DNA of 64,000 nt, taken from positions 496,001 through 560,000 of the forward strand of contig LR134136.1 of assembly GCA_900635495.1 (NCBI GenBank), read 5' to 3'. The position numbers and the translations under genes are program-made. The notes beneath the pieces are model-generated. The model saw nothing but the letters and a program-made list of their open reading frames with translations, made no database searches and had not been told where the DNA came from. The number at the start of each line of letters is the position of its first letter. Within the stretch, counting starts at the first letter, position 1. Positions 60,399 to 64,000 of this stretch are shown here, piece by piece. This DNA is from Atlantibacter hermannii. Lineage in GTDB: Bacteria; Pseudomonadota; Gammaproteobacteria; Enterobacterales; Enterobacteriaceae.

Positions 60399-62054
60399 TT
60401 ATTGCACGAGCGAGTGGGCCTCTCCTGCGAGATAAACCCGGATATTCTGCGTCAGCGCCTGGGCGACAAAGGCCGTCAGCACGTCGGCCAGCAGCGCCTC
60501 ATCGACGTAGGCCAGGCTCAGGTGGTTACTCTGGTGCCCTGCCATCAGGTCATCGCGGGTGACGCCGTCGAGCACCGCGTTCAACAGCGGCCATTCATAG
60601 TTGGTGGCTTTGCGGCGACGTTCGAACTCCGCTTCCGGCAGCTCGACGGCGGTACCGGTGCCGACATGCATAATGACCTGAGTACCCTCATAGTGGGCGC
60701 GCGCCCAGATAAAGCGTCCGGCCTTACCCTGGCCTGCGATGGTTGAACCGCCGTACGGGAAGAACATCGGCGGCTGACGGTAGCCGGTGGCACCGGCAAT
60801 GCCGCCTTTGAGATGGGCGAACGGGACCGCGCCGGAGATTTCCAGATCCCAGTAAAACGTGCCGTTGTACTCGCTGCCCCAGCGGATGTCGTGCAGCGTG
60901 GTTTCAGACTCAAGACCCAGCGCCCCCAGCAGTTTCGCCATCATCACCTGCGGAATAGCGCTGCCCATGTCCACTTCGTTAATGCACGGGATCGGCGCAT
61001 CCGGGCAGATAATCTCGCCCTGTTCGTCCGGGATCGGGAAGCGCTCGCTGTTACCAATCGCGCCCTCGGCGAAATCGGACGCAGCGCAGCTGTCTTTCAG
61101 CCCCTGTTGATACTGGACGCCTACCGCCGACAGCCCGAAGCGCTTCACGAAGCGCGCCATGGCGATCATCATTGCGCACTGCTCCAGCACCTGTTCGCGG
61201 GTCAGTTCTTCGGCGCTGTGGGTGCCGAAGTTGAAGCGCATCCCACGGGTTTCATACCAGTCCAGGCAGGCTTCGCGCAGCGCCTGCGGCACCTTGTTCA
61301 TCTCGACCAGCAGCGCCGACTGCGACAGCGACTCCACCGGAATGCCGACATCAATCATCGCTTTTTGCGGGAAGACGCCGTTGATCATCCCCATGCAGAA
61401 GGTGTCGAACAGGCCGACGATGGCTTTATGTTTGAGGATCGACTGGCCGACCTTCACGCCGATTTGCCCGGCCTCGCTTGCCAGCAGCGGCGCGCTCGCA
61501 GGCACCGGATGAAGATAGCCGAGTTTGTGGCTGAGATGACCGTCGCGCAGCCAGGTATCGAGCCCACGCATAAACGCGTCGTCTTCAAAGGTTTCCGACC
61601 ACAGGCGGGAGTAGTTGCGCTCAAGGCTGGTCAGGCAGCCCGCCATGCACAGCATCCCCACCAGGCCCGGCCAGGTGCCGTCGAAGTTGGCGAGTAGCAG
61701 GATCGGCCCGCGATGGTGCACCAGCGACGGGGCGATATGGTGAGAGTATTGCCACGCGGTCAGCAGGACGATCACGGGGGCGTCCGGGTCGAGGGTTGCG
61801 AACAGATCGCTGCCTTCTTTCTGGCTACTGATAAAGCCGTGGCCGCGGCTTTCATTCACCGGATGGGCGCGTCGCATGCGATAGCCCAGTTTTTCCAGCG
61901 CCGCTTCCAGGCGCTGTTCAAATGATTTTTGCGTCGGCCAGCAGGTGACGTTCGCCGGTTCGCGTAAATCCGCGTTGGTCACCATCAGCACTTCGCCAGG
62001 CTGTGGCGTGAGGGTGTCATCTTCCACGGGCAGGGTTAAATTCAACATCGGCAT
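60399..62054 (-). CDS. L-fucose isomerase-like protein
   Basis: 551 residues, start MPMLNLTLPVEDD at 62054 behind CTGGAGGAG; the frame from 62075 overlaps the kinase by 4 bp and is less likely. It belongs to the FucI/AraA-type isomerase fold. The metal Glu may be in PCINEVDMGSAIPQ (~330) and a His in GHQSNHLSLAY (~505). FucI-type enzymes turn L-fucose or D-arabinose into the ketose. Substrate here is not known. Confidence 0.83.
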   Translation of the reverse strand: MPMLNLTLPVEDDTLTPQPGEVLMVTNADLREPANVTCWPTQKSFEQRLEAALEKLGYRMRRAHPVNESRGHGFISSQKEGSDLFATLDPDAPVIVLLTAWQYSHHIAPSLVHHRGPILLLANFDGTWPGLVGMLCMAGCLTSLERNYSRLWSETFEDDAFMRGLDTWLRDGHLSHKLGYLHPVPASAPLLASEAGQIGVKVGQSILKHKAIVGLFDTFCMGMINGVFPQKAMIDVGIPVESLSQSALLVEMNKVPQALREACLDWYETRGMRFNFGTHSAEELTREQVLEQCAMMIAMARFVKRFGLSAVGVQYQQGLKDSCAASDFAEGAIGNSERFPIPDEQGEIICPDAPIPCINEVDMGSAIPQVMMAKLLGALGLESETTLHDIRWGSEYNGTFYWDLEISGAVPFAHLKGGIAGATGYRQPPMFFPYGGSTIAGQGKAGRFIWARAHYEGTQVIMHVGTGTAVELPEAEFERRRKATNYEWPLLNAVLDGVTRDDLMAGHQSNHLSLAYVDEALLADVLTAFVAQALTQNIRVYLAGEAHSLVQ

Positions 62055-62071
62055 GGCTCCTCCAGGGTCGA

Positions 62072-63679
62072 TCATTGTGTGGTGTTCATAGTGGCGTTGA
62101 ACCGCGCTTCCGCCCGTTGCAGGTCGTCATACATTTGCAGATAGACCTGGTATTTAGCCTGATGGAAGGCCTGGGTTGAGGGAGAGCGATCGGCAGTGAT
62201 GGTGTGGCCGTGGCGGCTCATGGCAGCGACGGCATCGGTCAGCGACGCGAAACCGCCGCAGGCTACGCTGCCAAGCAGCGCGGCGCCGAGTGTGACGGCA
62301 TCTTCTTCCCGGGCAAGATGAATATCGCAGCCGGTGGCGTTAGCGTATTCCCGCAGCCACAGCGGATTTTTGGTCGCACCGCCGCACATCATGATCCGCG
62401 ACACGTCGTGCCCGGCGGCGCGCATGGCCTCAATGATGTGGCGAGTACCGTATGCAATGGCCTGTAGCGTGGCGAGATAGAGCCGCGCCAGTCCGCTGAC
62501 GCCCTCTTCAAGGGTGAGTCCGTACACCGCGCCGCGTGCCAGCGGGTTGGCGCGGGGAGAGCGGTTGCCGTGGTGGTCGTCAAGCACATGCAGATGGCGC
62601 GTCGGCCAGCGTTCCGCCGCCTCCAGCTGTTCCACCTGCTGATTCAGTAACTGATAGGGCGACACGCCCGTGGCGTCCGCCTCCTGCTGGAGCGTGGCCC
62701 AGGACGCATGCTGGCGCAGCGTCCATTCCACCAGCGCGCCCGCTGCGCTCTGACCGCCTTCATTCAGCCACCACTGCGGCAGCATTGCACCCCAGTAAGG
62801 GCCCCAGACGCCAGGGATCAGCACGGGCTGTTGGCTGACGATCATATGGCAGTTGGAGGTGCCGCTGATAATGGCGAGACTGCCCTGCGGCTGGGCGCCG
62901 CTCAACGATAATCCGCCTGCATGGGCATCAATGATGCCGGTCGCCACCGCCACGTCCTCAGGCAATCCCCATGCGCGGGCGAGTTCCGGGCGCAGCGTAC
63001 CGGCTTTTTCACCGGGATCGCGCACCGTGGCGGGGATTTTTTCCACCACCTCTTCCAGCCCGATGGATCGCAGCAGCGACTGGCTAAAACGCTGCTCGTG
63101 GGCCAGGTAGTTCCATTTACAGGTCAGGGTACAGGTGCTGGCGACCTCGTTGCCGCAGGCGCGCCACACCAGATAATCCGCCAGATCGAACAGCCGCCAG
63201 ATCTGTGCGTAGCGATCCGGCAAATGACGCTTAAGCCAGAGGATCTTCGGCAGCTGCATTTCCACGCTGACTTCACCGCCAACGTAGCGTAATGCGTCGT
63301 CTCCCGTGGCGTTGATTTCACGTGTTTCTTCCTGTGCGCGGTGATCGCGCCACATGATGATGTCACGCTCCGGCTGACCGGCAGGGGAGACAGAAATACC
63401 GGTGCCATCGGCGCGGACGGCCACCAGTGAGCAGGTGGCATCAAAGCCGATCCCCCGGATCTGCGCCGGGTCGATCCCCGCCGCGTGAACGCTTTCGCTT
63501 ACCGCAGCGCAGACCGCCTGCCAGATCTCCGTCGATGACTGCTCAACGCAATCACCGGCGTCATGGAACTGGCTGACAGGTTTAACGGTAAAGGCCAGCC
63601 GCTGACCCGTCGCGGTAAAGATCCCGGCCCGGACGCTTCCGGAACCGACGTCTACACCAATGTAAGCCTCTGCGTTCAT
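62072..63679 (-). CDS. FGGY-family carbohydrate kinase (ribulokinase-like)
   Basis: 535 residues. The phosphate-binding N-terminus is YIGVDVGSGSVRAGIF and GTSNCHM and MMCGGATKNPLW are the ATP-site blocks. It resembles the pentulose kinase branch (D-ribulokinase-like FGGY). It is the first gene of the minus-strand operon and would phosphorylate the ketose made by the FucI-like enzyme. Start MNAEAYIGVDVG at 63679. Confidence 0.88.
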   Translation of the reverse strand: MNAEAYIGVDVGSGSVRAGIFTATGQRLAFTVKPVSQFHDAGDCVEQSSTEIWQAVCAAVSESVHAAGIDPAQIRGIGFDATCSLVAVRADGTGISVSPAGQPERDIIMWRDHRAQEETREINATGDDALRYVGGEVSVEMQLPKILWLKRHLPDRYAQIWRLFDLADYLVWRACGNEVASTCTLTCKWNYLAHEQRFSQSLLRSIGLEEVVEKIPATVRDPGEKAGTLRPELARAWGLPEDVAVATGIIDAHAGGLSLSGAQPQGSLAIISGTSNCHMIVSQQPVLIPGVWGPYWGAMLPQWWLNEGGQSAAGALVEWTLRQHASWATLQQEADATGVSPYQLLNQQVEQLEAAERWPTRHLHVLDDHHGNRSPRANPLARGAVYGLTLEEGVSGLARLYLATLQAIAYGTRHIIEAMRAAGHDVSRIMMCGGATKNPLWLREYANATGCDIHLAREEDAVTLGAALLGSVACGGFASLTDAVAAMSRHGHTITADRSPSTQAFHQAKYQVYLQMYDDLQRAEARFNATMNTTQ

Positions 63680-63693
63680 TGCTAATCCTCTAA

Positions 63694-63709
63694 GCTAACT
63701 CGAATTAGC
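63694..63709. promoter_or_regulatory. Operator of the LacI-type regulator, right copy
   Basis: GCTAACTCGAATTAGC, 15 bp before the kinase start on the minus strand. Full GCTAA/TTAGC arms. Its place between promoter and start codon fits repression of the seven-gene operon. Confidence 0.85.
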
Positions 63710-64000
63710 AAATTAGGATAAAAAAAACGCCCGCTCAAATTTTTTGCCGGGGTTTTGTGATGGTCTTCAAAGTCGTTTTTTTATCTGTCTGAAAAATAAT
63801 AATTATTTTAAGTGCGGCGAACCGAGCCGCCTTCGAAGACGTTTCTTTGGAAAAAATGATTTATAAAGGCACCCCAACAGTGAAGGGCGGATATATTTTG
63901 GGGAAGGGAGCAGACGCAAAGAGGTAATTGGCTGAAATTACACTCTTTTAAAATACAAAGTGTAGGGGTTTTCTGCCTGCCACCCGGCGTGTTGAGTAAA
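63710..64000. promoter_or_regulatory. Region upstream of the kinase operon, no gene seen
   Basis: 291 bp to the end of the window, AT-rich at 63755-63810. It must hold the operon promoter. I see no gene, no repeat and no other operator copy. Confidence 0.4.

Overview
The window is chromosomal DNA of a member of the Enterobacteriaceae close to Escherichia, Salmonella and Citrobacter. Most proteins are near-identical to their E. coli K-12 counterparts, but miaE, a cybC-nrdG insertion and other content are unlike K-12. I cannot fix the genus from sequence alone. About 18 single-base insertions or deletions, mostly in short homopolymers, break otherwise intact reading frames, including the essential ribosomal gene rpsI. 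I read these as sequencing or assembly errors and annotate the genes across them.

Layout. (1) 1-10.8 kb is the 72-min E. coli block: the end of a succinate-semialdehyde dehydrogenase-like gene, yhcO, two yhcN-type small secreted proteins, argR, mdh, degS, degQ, zapG, zapE, rplM-rpsI and sspA-sspB. (2) At about 10.8 kb the order jumps to the 96-min block: darP (yjgA), tldE (pmbA) and cybC. In E. coli these blocks are far apart, so this is either a rearrangement or a mis-join. (3) 13.4-21.1 kb, inserted between cybC and nrdG, is a nine-gene cassette. It holds a single-PRD protein, DUF2620, DUF4312, two membrane proteins (DUF4311, DUF4310), an amidohydrolase, a SelA/DgaE-like PLP enzyme, a DgaF-like aldolase and a PRD/EIIB/EIIA regulator. 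It looks like an uncharacterised, possibly PTS-like, uptake and degradation route for an amino-sugar acid. (4) 21.1-47.0 kb resumes the 96-min order: nrdDG, treBC-treR, mgtL-mgtA, a beta/gamma-crystallin-like protein, ridA, pyrLBI, tabA, argI, rraB-miaE-hypothetical, yjgM, valS-holC-pepA and lptFG. Regulatory sites are legible here: ARG boxes, NrdR/FNR/DnaA boxes, a TreR operator, a PhoP box and the pyr attenuator.

(5) 47.0-54.3 kb is a variable region at tRNA-Leu leuX. yjgR is cut down to its C-terminal end and a single-chain dihydroxyacetone kinase stands beside it. After leuX come a broken P4-type integrase, an IS3-family scrap, a phosphorothioate-DNA-type HNH restriction enzyme and, divergent from it, a winged-helix/PD-(D/E)XK-like COG2958 protein. 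Then follow the first part of a type I hsdR, an IS3-family element and the tail of symE. The hsdR-symE order matches the E. coli immigration control region with its middle deleted, so this is a decayed and partly renewed defence island.

(6) 54.3-63.7 kb is a sugar or sugar-acid catabolic regulon: a LacI-type regulator divergent from FGGY kinase, FucI-like isomerase, MFS transporter, enolase-superfamily dehydratase, SDR, DapA-type aldolase and a GlcG-like protein. The same near-palindromic 16-bp operator stands in front of the regulator at one end and in front of the kinase at the other, so it defines the regulon's limits. The genes together could run two routes, isomerase-kinase and dehydrogenase-dehydratase-aldolase.
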